Part shown: piece by piece, positions 25,256 through 35,559 of the stretch
How positions within the stretch are numbered: the stretch's first letter is position 1
How the letters are laid out: every line of letters begins with the position of its first letter
Assembly: GCA_949752735.1 (NCBI GenBank)
Contig: OX457041.1
Coordinates: forward strand, 29,476,900-29,540,899
Length of the DNA: 64,000 nucleotides
Origin: Lumbricus terrestris
Taxonomy: Eukaryota > Annelida > Clitellata > Crassiclitellata > Lumbricidae
Direction of reading: 5' to 3'
The notes under the pieces: generated by a model
Told to the model about the DNA's origin: nothing
Database searches by the model: none
What the model saw: the letters and a program-made list of their open reading frames with translations, nothing else
Position numbers and translations under genes: made by a program

Positions 25256-25727
25256 ACGTTTATTGTGAAAAGAGACTTGAACTCTGAGACTTGTTGGTGC
25301 AATGGGCTATGGACATTTTAGAACGCTCAGGTTGTTGCGTTGTTTAATTATACGTTGTTATGTGTGGCCCGTTGGCCGTTTCTCGCTGTTGAAATGTGTA
25401 TAACTCGTGCTTTTTCGTCAGTTTGGCCCGTTGGCCGTGTCTCGTTACGATGAAGCTTAGCGTAAAGTGTTGTTGGTCGTTGGCCCATTTTTATGGACTC
25501 TTTGCATAATGAACGATGGACATTTCGTGGACGTTGGTCCTTTCTTTTGTTTGGTTCCGCTTCTGTTGTTACGACTTGCAAGTCGTTCGAGGGCAGAATT
25601 GTTGCCATTGGCCCGTTGGCCGGTTACTGTATAATGCGGACGGTCTAGGGGGTTCCCTGTTTCTGGGAGGGTGTGTGGGCCCTGACCCCTCGAAATAGGG
25701 ACATTTCGAATCGTGGTGGGAGGAAGA
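25256..25727 (+). other. 3' untranslated region and polypurine tract of the retrotransposon
   Basis: 472 bp between the stop codon and the 3' LTR. It holds three exact copies of GGCCCGTTGGCCG (25366, 25425, 25610) and a partial fourth (GTTGGCCCATT near 25480). It ends in the purine run GGGAGGAAGA (25718-25727), the expected plus-strand primer directly before the LTR. Confidence 0.85.
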
Positions 25728-26537
25728 TGTGGCGAAATTCGCCTGAGCCGCCTCCGCGGTCTTGTTTACGCCGTCGATTGGCTTCGTGGGCGGTCGATTC
25801 GCGTCGTCGTTCGCTCGTGCCTAGAGGTCCCCTTCCCTCCTCCCTTGCCTCCTCGCACCTGGCGGATCTTTTGGCGCGAAGTCCCCCCTGTAGTGCGCAT
25901 GCGCGGATCTTTTGGCGCGAAGTCCCCTTGCCTCTTCCCTTGCCTCCTCGCACCTGTCGGACCTCTGACGAAGTCCCCCCTGTAGTGCGCATGCGCGGAT
26001 CTTTTGGCGCGAAGTCCCCCCCTGTAGTGCGCATGCGCGGATCTTTTGGCGCGAAGTCCCCCTGTAGTGCGCATGCGCGGATCTTTGCCCGCCAGGTCCC
26101 CTCGCACCTGTCCGGACCTCTGACGTCGGACCCCCTGTAGTGCGCATGCGCGGATCTTTTGGCGCCAAGTCCCCTGTCCCCTAGGACACGTATAAATAGG
26201 ACCGCCGCCCGCATGCATCAGCTCAGTTGTCACCGGGAAGTCTGCGAGAGCTGCCGTTGGGTACATGACCGTCCGCTGCTGGGGAACGATAGTTCGCGGT
26301 ATATCACGTGCATGCCTGCTGCTGACGTGTGGAGTTGTGATTGACAATATATCGTCTGAAAACGTCTGTTGTCTTCGTGTCTTCGTGCGGTCGGGGAAGA
26401 CTGTTAAGCCCTTCGAAAGACGACGGAGGCCGGACTTGCGCCCACCTGGAGCGACACGCAAGCCTTGCCACCTGGTGGGAGAGATCGTCATCCACTCTCC
26501 CGTCAGCCGCTAGAGGGCGCGGGCGGTTTCCGTTACA
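25728..26537 (+). repeat. 3' LTR of the Ty3/gypsy element
   Basis: 810 bp, essentially identical to the 5' LTR. Differences seen: the CCACTAGAGG of the 5' LTR is CCGCTAGAGG here, and two C runs are 7 and 5 long where the 5' LTR has 6 and 6. Carries the same five NRF-1-type sites. Confidence 0.95.
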
Positions 26538-26880
26538 GTATGTATGTATTTATGCATGTATGTATGTATGTATGTATGTATGTATGTATGTATGTATGTA
26601 TGTATGTATGCATGCATGTATGTATGTATGTATGTAATGTATGTATGTATGTATGTATGTATGTATGTATGCATGCATGTATGTACGTATGTACGTACGT
26701 ATGTATGTATGTATGTATGTATGTATTTATGCATGTATGTATGTATGTATGTATGTATGTATGTATGTATATATGTATGTATGCATGTATGCATGTATGT
26801 ATGTATGTATGTATGTATGTATGTATGTATGTATGTATGTATGTATGTATGCATGTAAGTATGTATGTATGTATGTATGT
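26538..26880. repeat. (GTAT)n microsatellite, right part
   Basis: Continuation of the array interrupted by the retrotransposon, with ATGC and TACG variants. Long methionine/tyrosine/cysteine or histidine/threonine frames across it are artefacts. Confidence 0.9.
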
Positions 26881-26906
26881 TTACATTGTATGCATGTGTG
26901 TATGTA

Positions 26907-28258
26907 AACTACCGTATAGCTGCCTCCTCTTGAATTTAATTCTGGCTACATCACTGGTTAATACGATTACTGCTGTCCATTTCTTGTTCTTATTTCAGCG
27001 AAGTTAACGTTTTATGTTTTAGTCAGATAAAAAAATGACGAAAATGAAATCTAAGCAAAAGTTGTAGATTGTATTACATGAAGTTCATTTTTGTTTACTG
27101 TAGATAGTTTTATACGGATTGCTGACCATTTCAGCGGGAATTTGCCGGACGAAAGCACTGGTAAGTCACCAAACACAAACAACTATTAACGATAATTAAA
27201 GAGCATGACGATTTTTGAGAATTTAAATTTCAATGAACGGTAGAATTCATTAGCATAACCATAATATGAACGTCGACTCGGAGTGCATGATAGTCTGGAG
27301 GTTTGTATGCTGGACTCCCTCTCCCTCTCATTCTCCTTCTGACTCATTCTCTTGTCTTCGTCCCTCTCGCTGTCACTGTCCCTGCCCGTTTACCTCTTCC
27401 TCTTTCTCCCACTCTTAATTGAAACGGGGTTTGCGGAGCGCATTTGAGTACGTCATTTCCGAGTCGAAAAACACGGATCAGAAGCAGGGCAGGTGGTAGA
27501 TGACTTTCTTTCTTTCTCCTCCGTCAAGTGTTCACCGACGATGAGGCTCTAACAAAACTTATCCATTTCGGCCGTCTCAAAGCCCTACCTGCAGATGACT
27601 ACCAGTGTTTAATCTAGTTCTCCCTGCCTTTTTGGGTGGGGGGGGGGGTCGGGGATCGGGTTCGGTGGGGCGAGAAAGAGTCCACTTTAGCAGGACATTT
27701 TGAGTGGACATCTGCGTCACCGACCGCACCTTCATCTGTCAAATTTTTTGATGAATTCTTTCTGCTCAAAAGTTTCGAATAGTTCACCATGTCTGCTACT
27801 GAAAAACTGATGACCTTTTTAGTACGTGTTTCGGTCAAAATCTAAAACAATTACAGCTTTCGCTGCTAAAGTAGCTTAAGACCTTTTTTAGTATTTCTGC
27901 TTCACCAAAATTTACCAAGCGTGTCCGTGTGTGTATATGCGCAAGGCCAGTCGGGTTTTTCTGAGGGGGAGGAAGAATTTGTTACACATTCACTTTTATG
28001 TGGAAAATGATAAATATTTACATGTAAGCAACACCTCGAGATTTTTCCTGTGAGGAAATTCCTTCCTGGAGCAGGGAACTCCCCCGTAACTCCGTAAGAG
28101 ACGTCTGGATTAAACACTGGATGATTACGATGAATGGTGATTGAATATTGAGGAAGACATTTTGGCTGAGTCAGAGTAGAATTGTAAACGAAGGATTGGA
28201 AGAGAGCAATACATCATTCCTCCATTCTACGTCAGTTTAAGTTATGTGACATTGACTT
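26907..28258. other. Intergenic, possible 5' flank of the membrane-protein gene
   Basis: No gene recognised. A 26-base stretch at about 27137-27162 sits between a TTTCAG and a GTAAGT and could be a small upstream exon; this is speculative. Confidence 0.3.
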
Positions 28259-28651
28259 CAGTAGCGGCGCTAGGGGGGGCTGGGGGGGCTAAGCCCCCTA
28301 AAATAGGCCATCTATTTTTTTCGCCATGTAAAAATTAAATATTTGGACGATTTACCCCCTTTAGCCCCCCCCAAAAAATGAAGCGCAAGGCCGAAGATTT
28401 TGGTCGACGACTAAAAATGGGAAAATTTAAAAATTTTCTTAAAGTTTTGGTCGATGACTAAAAAAAAAAAAAAAGAAAAAAAGGTCATCAGAAATTTTGG
28501 CGGCGGAAATGGAAAATTTTCTGAAGATTTTGGTCGATGACTAAAAAAAAAAAAAAAAGAAAAAAAGGTCGTCAGAAATTTTGGCCGCGGGCCGAAAATT
28601 TCCCCCCGAAAATCCAGCCCCCCCAAAACGAAAATCCTGGCGCCGCCACTG
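28259..28651. mobile_element. Non-autonomous hAT-like DNA transposon
   Basis: A 393-bp element starting CAGTAGCGGCGCTAGGGG and ending TGGCGCCGCCACTG, with a perfect 8-bp duplication ATTGACTT (28251-28258 and 28652-28659). Inside are two direct repeats of about 90 bp, each with GATTTTGGTCGATGACTAAA followed by an A-run. It lies about 100 bp upstream of the membrane-protein frame. Confidence 0.87.
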
Positions 28652-28750
28652 ATTGACTTCATTTTTATGTTAGGCTATAATACGCAGCGTCTGTCGCATT
28701 ATGTTCTTTCATGCTGTTTTATGTCTTGTGAAGGAAACTAAGACTTTGTT

Positions 28751-29644
28751 ATGTCATTTATCGTTCTGCAGATGACAATGCTGGCCCTCCTCAGCGTCTT
28801 ATTTATTTCGTTCAATCTAACACATCTTCTCATATCAGAAGCGAGCGTCATGTCCAGCGGCAGCAGCCACAACAATTCATCCGAAGGAAGATGGAATGAG
28901 ACGAACGGAGGAGGAGGAGAACCTCAGACAATAGCAACTGAAGATGGAGATCATCTTCCATCTCTCAGGTTCTCAGCCGAAGAGAGAATCATCGCACTTG
29001 AAAAGATGCTTCGGAGAGGAGATAAGGGCACGAAACTGGACGGGAAAAGCTCAGCAATGAATAATAATAACAATAATGATCACAGCATGAAATATCAACA
29101 TCAACCAGGTGGCTATGGGCCGGATGGGGTCAGGCCTGAAAATACTGAAGAACGGGGTCATGGCATGGACCAGGACCTTCTGGACCGGAAGTTTAGGGGA
29201 GGGAAGGCTGTCAGGTTTGAAGAGAAGCCTCTTTCGTCAGCGGATGTGTCTTCGATTGTTGTCACAGGGAACAAGGTCACAACAACCTTGGCGTCGGAAT
29301 TAAGAGAAACAGAAGACGAGTCCACTTATGAGTCGAGTGGATCTGGAAAAGGATTGGATAACGATGATTATGATTATGAGAATGAGGATGAGGATAAGGA
29401 TGAGGATGAGAATGAGGATGGGTTTGAGACAGCGGGGAAAGAACCGGGAATTAGGGATGAATACGATTCGTACGATTCAGAATTAAAAGACGTCGAAGGT
29501 AATAAGACCGCGGCAGAAGAAAAAGATCCTCTTTCGACGTTTTCAGATTGGTACGAGAATGAAATCAGCTGGATAAGGAGGAAAAGAGAATTAGGAGGAG
29601 GCGGAGAAGAAGATTGCCTGGAAGAGGAAGAAAATAATCTACAG
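28751..29644 (+). CDS. Single-pass membrane protein, exon 1 (signal peptide and ectodomain)
   Basis: 298 codons ending at CAG|GTAAGT, a strong donor in phase 0. An in-frame stop lies 12 bases before the ATG. The first ~30 residues are hydrophobic and end ISEA, fitting a signal peptide. The start could instead be ATG 28772, which directly follows a TTCTGCAG acceptor-like site. The ectodomain is very acidic, with Asp/Glu runs at about 210-235, an Asn run, and sequons HNNSS, WNETN and GNKTA. RRKR (276-279) is a furin-type cleavage site about 20 residues before the membrane segment, suggesting shedding. I do not recognise the family. The join to exons 2 and 3 preserves phase 0. Confidence 0.6.
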
Positions 29645-30273
29645 GTAAGTCATCTACTCAGATTGCCTCAGATTGCTTCCGTGTTCATCGTTTTATGACA
29701 CGTTATACACCGTAAAACTGCTAATTCTACCACTTATTCTACCACTTATCCTATCACTACAATGTGTCCATGAGAAAGTATACCCCAATAAAAAAAGTGT
29801 CGTAACTCGGTCGAAACTTTTAGGATTTTCCTGAAATTTTGAAAACAAAAACAGTAGTCATACTACTATCATAGCGCGATTATACTATATACCACCAAAT
29901 CGTATAGCGCCGTTTGGAAATTAAGACGCCATTTCATCGTTGTGCAATGATATAGCGTGGCCATTGCTCTTGAGTGGTAAGACGGGACTGGATGGGACGA
30001 GAATGGAGGGAAAAGGAGGGTGAGCGGAAATGGGGAGAAGGGTGATGTGAGGGAGTGCATAACTGGAGGAACTAGGGAGAAGTTCAATGGGAGTTCGTGT
30101 CTTACTTGCAGCATACTCCTTAACTATAACTTAATTAGCGAGAACTTAGCCTAAGCCTCAGAAAAACTTGGGCGAGACCGGGTAAAAACGTTTGTGGCCT
30201 ATACTCTGTTTATACATAATAGGCTACACGACAATGATTTTCTTATTAATTGTGTGTTTTACTGTTATTTCAG
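29645..30273 (+). other. Intron 1 of the membrane-protein gene
   Basis: Starts GTAAGT and ends in a pyrimidine-rich TTTTACTGTTATTTCAG. No other feature noticed within. Confidence 0.6.
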
Positions 30274-30384
30274 TGGCTCATTCAGCTGATGAATTGTCTG
30301 ATGGCTGTTATTCGATTCATTGTCCTCGTCCTGTCCATTGTTTTGGCCACATTGATCCTTGCTCCTTGCTGCTGTTATCAGAAG
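30274..30384 (+). CDS. Single-pass membrane protein, exon 2 (transmembrane segment)
   Basis: 111 bp (37 codons) bounded by TTTCAG and AAG|GTAAAA, phase 0 at both ends. It encodes WLIQLMN, then a hydrophobic helix with MAVIRFIVLVLSIVLATLIL, and a CCC membrane-edge cluster that could be palmitoylated. That a phase-matched exon encodes exactly one membrane helix after a secretory ectodomain is the main support for this gene model. Confidence 0.6.
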
Positions 30385-30559
30385 GTAAAAAAATGATATG
30401 TATTATGTATATATAATAGCTGAGGCATCTATGGGCACCTAACAATTTTTCACATTAAGCTCAAAACAGAACATACACCGACCGAATAAGTCCCTCAAGC
30501 TAACATCGAGAGGCACTCATAAGTGTCAAGTGCTAACAATATAATATATCTTGGTCTCG

Positions 30560-30629
<70 letters not shown>

Positions 30630-32067
30630 TCTATATAATTTATAAATCCGGACTAACTAAAGGACATACATGTATATGTCCTTTCGTCACTCTTTATAAA
30701 CGACTATAACACCAAACAGTTGAATCATCCATGAATCTGCTGCAGGGAGCGTTTCCTTCGCTCTGAAGCGATTCTAATGACGCCCGCTTATAGACCAGAG
30801 TGTTCTTGGATGTCGTCGCATAGACTATCTTCAGAAATCGTCGGAATTGTTACGTCCAATAGATTGGACTGCAGACACATGGGACAAGAAGCAAGGAAGC
30901 AGTAAATCATCTCAGCTCATGAAATATTTCAAGGAAGAACAGCTGATGATCGGTCGATGACCTCGTTCCATGTGTGGCTCAGCATAATTATATCGAAGAA
31001 CTTGGGAGACGGGTATAAATTATAAATAGATTCCCATGTTTCGCGGCTGTGTGGACATTTTGCCGGATGTCCGTCTGGCCAAACGACGATGCGAGGGTGG
31101 ATGTTTAGTTTTGTTTTACTTGTCTACTGCAATAGTAAACTATAAAACCTGTTCGTTAAGCCCATTTGCACTTGAATATCCTTTATAAATGGGTCCGCAC
31201 CTGTCTAACAAGTCAGGAAACCTTTACCTCCAAATATCCAGCACCATAGTGCCATTTAATGTGTTGTCGTCGTCATCAGACATCGTCATCATCAGTCATC
31301 GTCATTATACCACCTCATCATCATCGTCAGTCATCATCATCATCGTCATCGCCATCATCATCAACACCAACAACAACAACATTATCAATATTATAAAAAC
31401 AGTTATTATTTATGTCCGAAGTGCTCAAGAGCTATTAATATCTAAGAGCAGAAATTAATCTATGGAAATGTTATTATAATATGAAATATTTATCCTAGTG
31501 ATATTTTATTTAGTATTTTATTTGTTATCCTAGTGATATTTTATTTAGTATTTTATTTGTTATCCTAGTGATATTTTATTTAGTATTTTATTTGTTATCC
31601 TAGTGATATTTTATTTAGTATTTTATTTGTTATCCTAGTGATATTTTATTTAGTATTTTATTTGTTACCCTAGTGATATTTTATTTAGTATTTTATTTGT
31701 TATCCTAGTGATATTTTATTTAGTATTTTATTTGTTATCCTAGTGATATTTTATTTAGTATTTTATTTGTTACCCTAGTGATATTTTATTTAGTATTTTA
31801 TTTGTTATCCTAGTGATATTTTATTTAGTATTTTATTTGTTATCCTAGTGATATTTTATTTAGTATTTTATTTGTTACCCTAGTGATATTTTATTTAGTA
31901 TTTTATTTGTTATCCTAGTGATATTTTATTTATTAGTTTTTTTATTTTTATCATCGCTTAGTAATGATTTCCAAAATTCAACCAGCATTTGTCGATAATG
32001 GACGCATATTCATTCCTATATTAGTATAGACTTGCTTTCGGTTGATCTACGTGACATTACTTAACAG
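30385..32067 (+). other. Intron 2 of the membrane-protein gene
   Basis: 1683 bp from GTAAAA to TTAACAG. It contains a (TA)n tract (30562-30626), a CATCATCGTCATC-type low-complexity stretch (about 31270-31370) and the 35-bp minisatellite at 31491-31934. Confidence 0.55.
31491..31934. repeat. 35-bp minisatellite in intron 2
   Basis: Twelve full copies and a partial thirteenth of a 35-bp unit beginning TATCCTAGTGATATTTTATT. Copies are almost identical, varying mainly TATCC/TACCC, which indicates recent expansion. Confidence 0.95.
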
Positions 32068-32187
32068 GGTGAAATGGAAGCCAATGCAAAGAAGTTCAGT
32101 GGGATGCAATCGGTGACTCCTGTCGCTGCAGCCGACAAAGTTGATGCCTCTCAATGGCAGGATGATGCAACTCTACTCCAGGTGTAA
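32068..32187 (+). CDS. Single-pass membrane protein, exon 3 (cytoplasmic tail)
   Basis: Follows TTAACAG in phase 0 and gives 39 codons, GEMEANAKKFSGMQ... to ...DDATLLQV, then TAA (32185-32187). This totals 374 residues. CAG|GTGTAA at 32181 could also act as a donor. Splicing to an acceptor TTGTAG at 33180 would replace the final V with VAPVYC and a stop (33181-33201), giving 379 residues. The second possible donor TTACAG|GTAAAT near 32211 would lie in the 3' untranslated region. Confidence 0.55.
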   Translation, partial: GEMEANAKKFSGMQSVTPVAAADKVDASQWQDDATLLQV

Positions 32188-32489
32188 ACTCCGTCTACAG
32201 AAGTTACAGGTAAATAGCAAAACAATTCGCTTTGCACGGAAATAGAGTCGCACTCGCTAGATTTTGTAATGCAAAGTCATGATAAATAATTAGACTATTA
32301 GAAATCTCTCTGCAATATTATCAATAGTAGGGCTGCAGAGGTTTATTAATAATTCTTGAAAATGCGCGGGCGGATCGGGGCCAAAGCAAATATAGTTATA
32401 GGCTACCCGCATGTAGGGTCTACAAATATCACATTCATACGTGCAAGCATTCGAACATATAAAAACTGTATTTGTTGCCGTGCTACTGC

Positions 32490-32556
32490 TAGAGTCGGAG
32501 GCGCTTCTGAGTAATCCCTTTGAAGTGGCGCTATATAAATTCCTCAATGAACGAAC

Positions 32557-32560
<4 letters not shown>
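32490..32560 (+). mobile_element. L2-like LINE 3' tail
   Basis: GGAGGCGCTTCTGAGTAATC, then GAAGTGGCGCTATATAAAT and GAACGAAC repeats. A (TA)n tract of about 43 bp follows directly (to 32604). Confidence 0.65.

Positions 32561-32604
<44 letters not shown>
32561..32604. repeat. (TA)n microsatellite
   Basis: About 22 AT units between two LINE tails. Confidence 0.9.
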
Positions 32605-32607
<3 letters not shown>

Positions 32608-32619
32608 TGTCTACATAAG

Positions 32620-32730
32620 CACTCCCAAGCAGTAGCCTTGAAGAGGGACTACAAATCTTTGTGATGAACGAATGAACGAACGAACGAACGAACGAACGAA
32701 CGAACGAACGAACGAACGAATGAATGAATG
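32620..32730 (+). mobile_element. L2-like LINE tail ending in (GAAC)n
   Basis: CCTTGAAGAGGGACTACAAA with TTTGTGATGAACG leads into about 14 GAAC/GAAT units (32664-32730). It is a degenerate relative of the GCGCTATATAAAT tails. Confidence 0.5.
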
Positions 32731-32889
32731 AACACTTGAATGCATGTATACGATGTTCTTGCCCAGCATCTGGCGCTTGCTGCCATTTCGAACGACCTTC
32801 CTCTCACATAAAGGCTATAATACTAATCATTCGTTTTTTCTCATCTGTCTCATTCTCCAAACGCATTTCTTTTCTCTAATAGTTTTCTT

Positions 32890-32960
32890 GTTGAGAGCGC
32901 CTCTGAATATTCTTTGTGCGAGAACGTTATATAAATCTATCAATACAAAACAATGATACA
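32890..32960 (+). mobile_element. L2-like LINE tail
   Basis: GAGAGCGCCTCTGAATATTC and GAGAACGTTATATAAATCTA match the tail consensus. The end repeat is short. Confidence 0.55.
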
Positions 32961-33329
32961 CAATTACGCATTGCGCTATAAGCCCATAATGTAGGCTACC
33001 GTATTCCTGTTAACATGGCTGGCTGATCCAGATTTGACGAGAGCTTATGACAACAAAGGCCGTTGCCCTTGAAAAAATTTGTTTGGCATGACCCAGCTCA
33101 AGCTATATTTGTTAATATGGACATCATTATGTCTCCTTTAAATAGTGCATGGATTTGCTTGTTTTTTTGTTGACTTGTAGGTGGCGCCTGTCTACTGCTG
33201 ATGAAGATCTTCAGAATCTGGGATGACTCAAACCCCGCACGAACTCTCAACGTTTTCTTTCATGCATAGATTATATTATTTTATTGGAACTTTGAGTCAC
33301 TGTCCTGCATTTTAACCGTAGGGGTGGGG

Positions 33330-33590
33330 GCATATACATGCATGAACTTTGAATTTGTTTCTCGACCCCTCCGCTCATCTGAACAGGAGGATCTCATCTT
33401 TCTTGTCTCATTTGCCCGTGACTCAAGAAAATGGCGCCTCTCAGTGCTGGAGCCATCGACCTGGAATGGCCTCCCACTGTCGCTTCGCCTCCTTCCCAAG
33501 ACCTTCTCTCCTATGTTCTTTCCTCATTTGAGGAAAGAACATAGGAGATTAGCTGTACTGCTGGAGTGGGGTGCGCCTCTGAATAGCTAA
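33330..33590 (+). pseudogene. L2-like LINE fragment with internal palindrome
   Basis: Translates in frame to SRPLRSSEQEDLIFLVSFAR and then WNGLPLSLRLLPKTFSP, the C-terminal signature of L2-type reverse transcriptases. It ends with GTGCGCCTCTGAATAGC. A 20-bp perfect inverted repeat (33507-33526 and 33529-33548) has replaced part of the expected coding sequence. Confidence 0.7.
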
Positions 33591-33599
33591 ACGAAAAAA

Positions 33600-34069
33600 T
33601 TTCGATATTATATGAATGAATTAAATCTGTTGTCCGTTCGTGTCGTGATATTTCGAACAATTCTTTTCGAAAATTATTGTAAATGAATTTGATACAAATT
33701 GGCCTAAACTATAATCTCTCTGAGATTTGAATAGGCTATTCAAATCATGCTGTCGAATTTTCGTCCCTTCCTTAATTGTTGTCGAAACCGTTTGAAGTTT
33801 TAAAAAACGAGGTCAAAACATGAAATGTTGTTTTACTATTCGGTCTTATGAATCAGTGTTACTCTGCAGTCAACGTTATGATCGTTATCGTATAAATAAT
33901 TTTGCATTGAACATGGTAAGCGATATCAATAAAGTTTTTGCAGAAGGAAGCGCGTGTCACTCAGCGGCTGTGTCCTTAGAACTTGCCACTCAATCGTCAA
34001 TATCGGACATTTAATTAATCACCATACTCGCGTGTCAGCTTGACAATGAACGACAGACTGTCTACCAGT
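33600..34069. other. Intergenic, nothing recognised
   Basis: AT-rich. The 64-codon frame at 33820 has no identifiable feature. Confidence 0.4.
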
Positions 34070-34200
34070 GATTCCGTTAACGTGCGTCCGTGCGTCCCGG
34101 ACGCACAAATTTTGACGCCGGACGCACAAAAACAAAGGCGGTGCGTCCATGGACGCACTGAAGTTGTGGATGGACGCACAAATAAATTAACGATGCGCCC
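34070..34200. repeat. Cluster of GGACGCAC direct and inverted repeats, possible MITE
   Basis: Within about 130 bp, GTGCGTCC or its complement GGACGCAC recurs in both orientations, including the perfect palindromes TGCGTCCCGGACGCA and GTGCGTCCATGGACGCAC. The outer ends read CCGTTAACGTGCG and AATTAACGATGCG. This resembles a small foldback element, but no target duplication is visible. Confidence 0.5.
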
Positions 34201-34612
34201 ATGGATGGGACACCAATAAGAAATACCGTGGGTGACTGGGTCCATATATATGTGTAACTGTCTCAGTTTAGTTAACTGGCTAGTTAGTGGTGAATAATTC
34301 ATGCAATGACCTATTTATGAATATTTCATTTCTTTGTAAGTGAGTGACGTATATAACCTACATGCAGATTTAGACCTAAACCATCGACATGTCAGCAATA
34401 TTATAGCGTTCAACCGTTCCCATGAGCTGAACTAAAAAGTAATGATCGTCGTCGGATAGATCCTAAAATCAAGAAAATTAAAAGAAGTATAACAATGCTA
34501 AAATATTTTTTCTTGGAAAGTATAAAATTTATTATCGTCCGGAAGATTAAAAAAGTACTAGTTATAGGCTATAGAGTCCTAAAATTTCCCTGTTTATCTT
34601 TTAAATGATGTC
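34201..34612. other. Intergenic, nothing recognised
   Basis: AT-rich flank upstream of the RTE-type LINE insertion. Confidence 0.4.
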
Positions 34613-34622
34613 ATTGCTAACG

Positions 34623-35313
34623 CAAAACAATGGTCATTGGAAAACGTCATGAGGATTTACAGATAAGAACAGAGAACGGAATATTAGAACAAGTTACCAG
34701 ATTCGTCTATCTAGGAGGCCTGATAACAGAAGACGGAAGGTGCGAAGAAGATATCAAACGAAGAATTGGACTGGCATGTACGGCATTCGGAAAACTGGGG
34801 AAAATGTGGAAAGCAAGAAACATATCCATCAGAACTAAGATGAAGCTCTATCATACCTTAGTAGAACCAGTATTACTATACGGATCAGAGTGCTGGTGTT
34901 TACGGAAAGAAGACGAACGGAGACTGTTGGTAGCAGAGATTAGCTGGCTCAGGAGAATCATAGGTAGAAGCAGGAGAGAGAAGATCAGAAATGAAATAAC
35001 AAGAGAAGAACTAGGAGTCGATGAAACAATAATAGAAAAAATCAAGAAGAGAAGACTCAGATGGTTCGGTCATGTGAGAAGAATGACGGAGCAAAGACTA
35101 CCAAACGCTGCACTGCATGGGCATGTAGAAGGAGAAAGAAGCAGAGGGAGGCAAAGGAAGACCTGGATGGACAACATCAAAGAAGATCTGAGAGAGAAGG
35201 GCACCAGCTTGGTCGAGATCGGAGAAATCATCAGAAGCAGAGAAGTTTGGAGGAAATTCATACAGGCCTCATCGTCATATCGATGACGGAAGAGAAGATA
35301 GAAGAAGAAGAAG
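34623..35313 (+). mobile_element. 5'-truncated RTE-type LINE with open frame
   Basis: 691 bp flanked by a perfect 10-bp duplication ATTGCTAACG (34613-34622 and 35314-35323). The frame 34630-35286 (218 residues) is intact and encodes the region after the reverse transcriptase catalytic core of RTE-like LINEs. Motifs: FVYLGGLITEDG, VLLYGSECW, RLRWFGHVRRM, RSRGRQRKTWMDN. It starts at the KTMVIGK motif and ends in (GAA)n. Without endonuclease and catalytic domains it cannot move by itself. Confidence 0.85.
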
Positions 35314-35349
35314 ATTGCTAACGACAATCGCATTTTAGCTCTCTCAGGC

Positions 35350-35425
35350 TCTGCCTTCATTCATTCATTTCAATAAGTTACATAACGCCTCTACAAGGAG
35401 CCCTCTCAGAGGCGCTCTCCAGTCA
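35350..35425 (-). mobile_element. L2-like LINE tail, minus strand
   Basis: On the minus strand: GGAGAGCGCCTCTGAGAGG, TTGTAGAGGCGTTATGTAAC, then (GAAT)n. Confidence 0.6.
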
Positions 35426-35559
35426 ATATTAATGCAATATGATGCAATCTGATTGTGCTCTAACACCAGCTTTTGCTTCTAAATGGTTGTCAATTTGTTC
35501 TCAAATTTTAAAAACTAAAAACTTCTACTTATCGTTGGCTTAGGCTGTAGCCTATAGGC

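Larger units (their letters stand above)
19586..26537 (+). mobile_element. Complete Ty3/gypsy LTR retrotransposon
   Basis: 6952 bp. Order: 5' LTR (19586-20395), tRNA-Leu-type primer site, one gag-pol frame (20456-25255), 3' untranslated region, polypurine tract, 3' LTR (25728-26537). LTRs begin TGTGGCG and end GTTACA. The two are both 810 bp and differ, as far as I can align by eye, by one A/G change near the 3' end and two compensating one-base changes in C runs, so the insertion is young. The flanking GTAT fits a 4-bp duplication but is ambiguous because the target is (GTAT)n. No envelope gene. It looks capable of movement. Confidence 0.95.

Noticed and set aside
26465..27007. Long Met/Tyr/Cys frame
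   Set aside because: Artefact of (GTAT)n repeats read in three frames.
30192..30416. 74-codon frame over exon 2
   Set aside because: Wrong frame; the phase-0 frame through 30274-30384 encodes the transmembrane helix and splices correctly to both neighbours.
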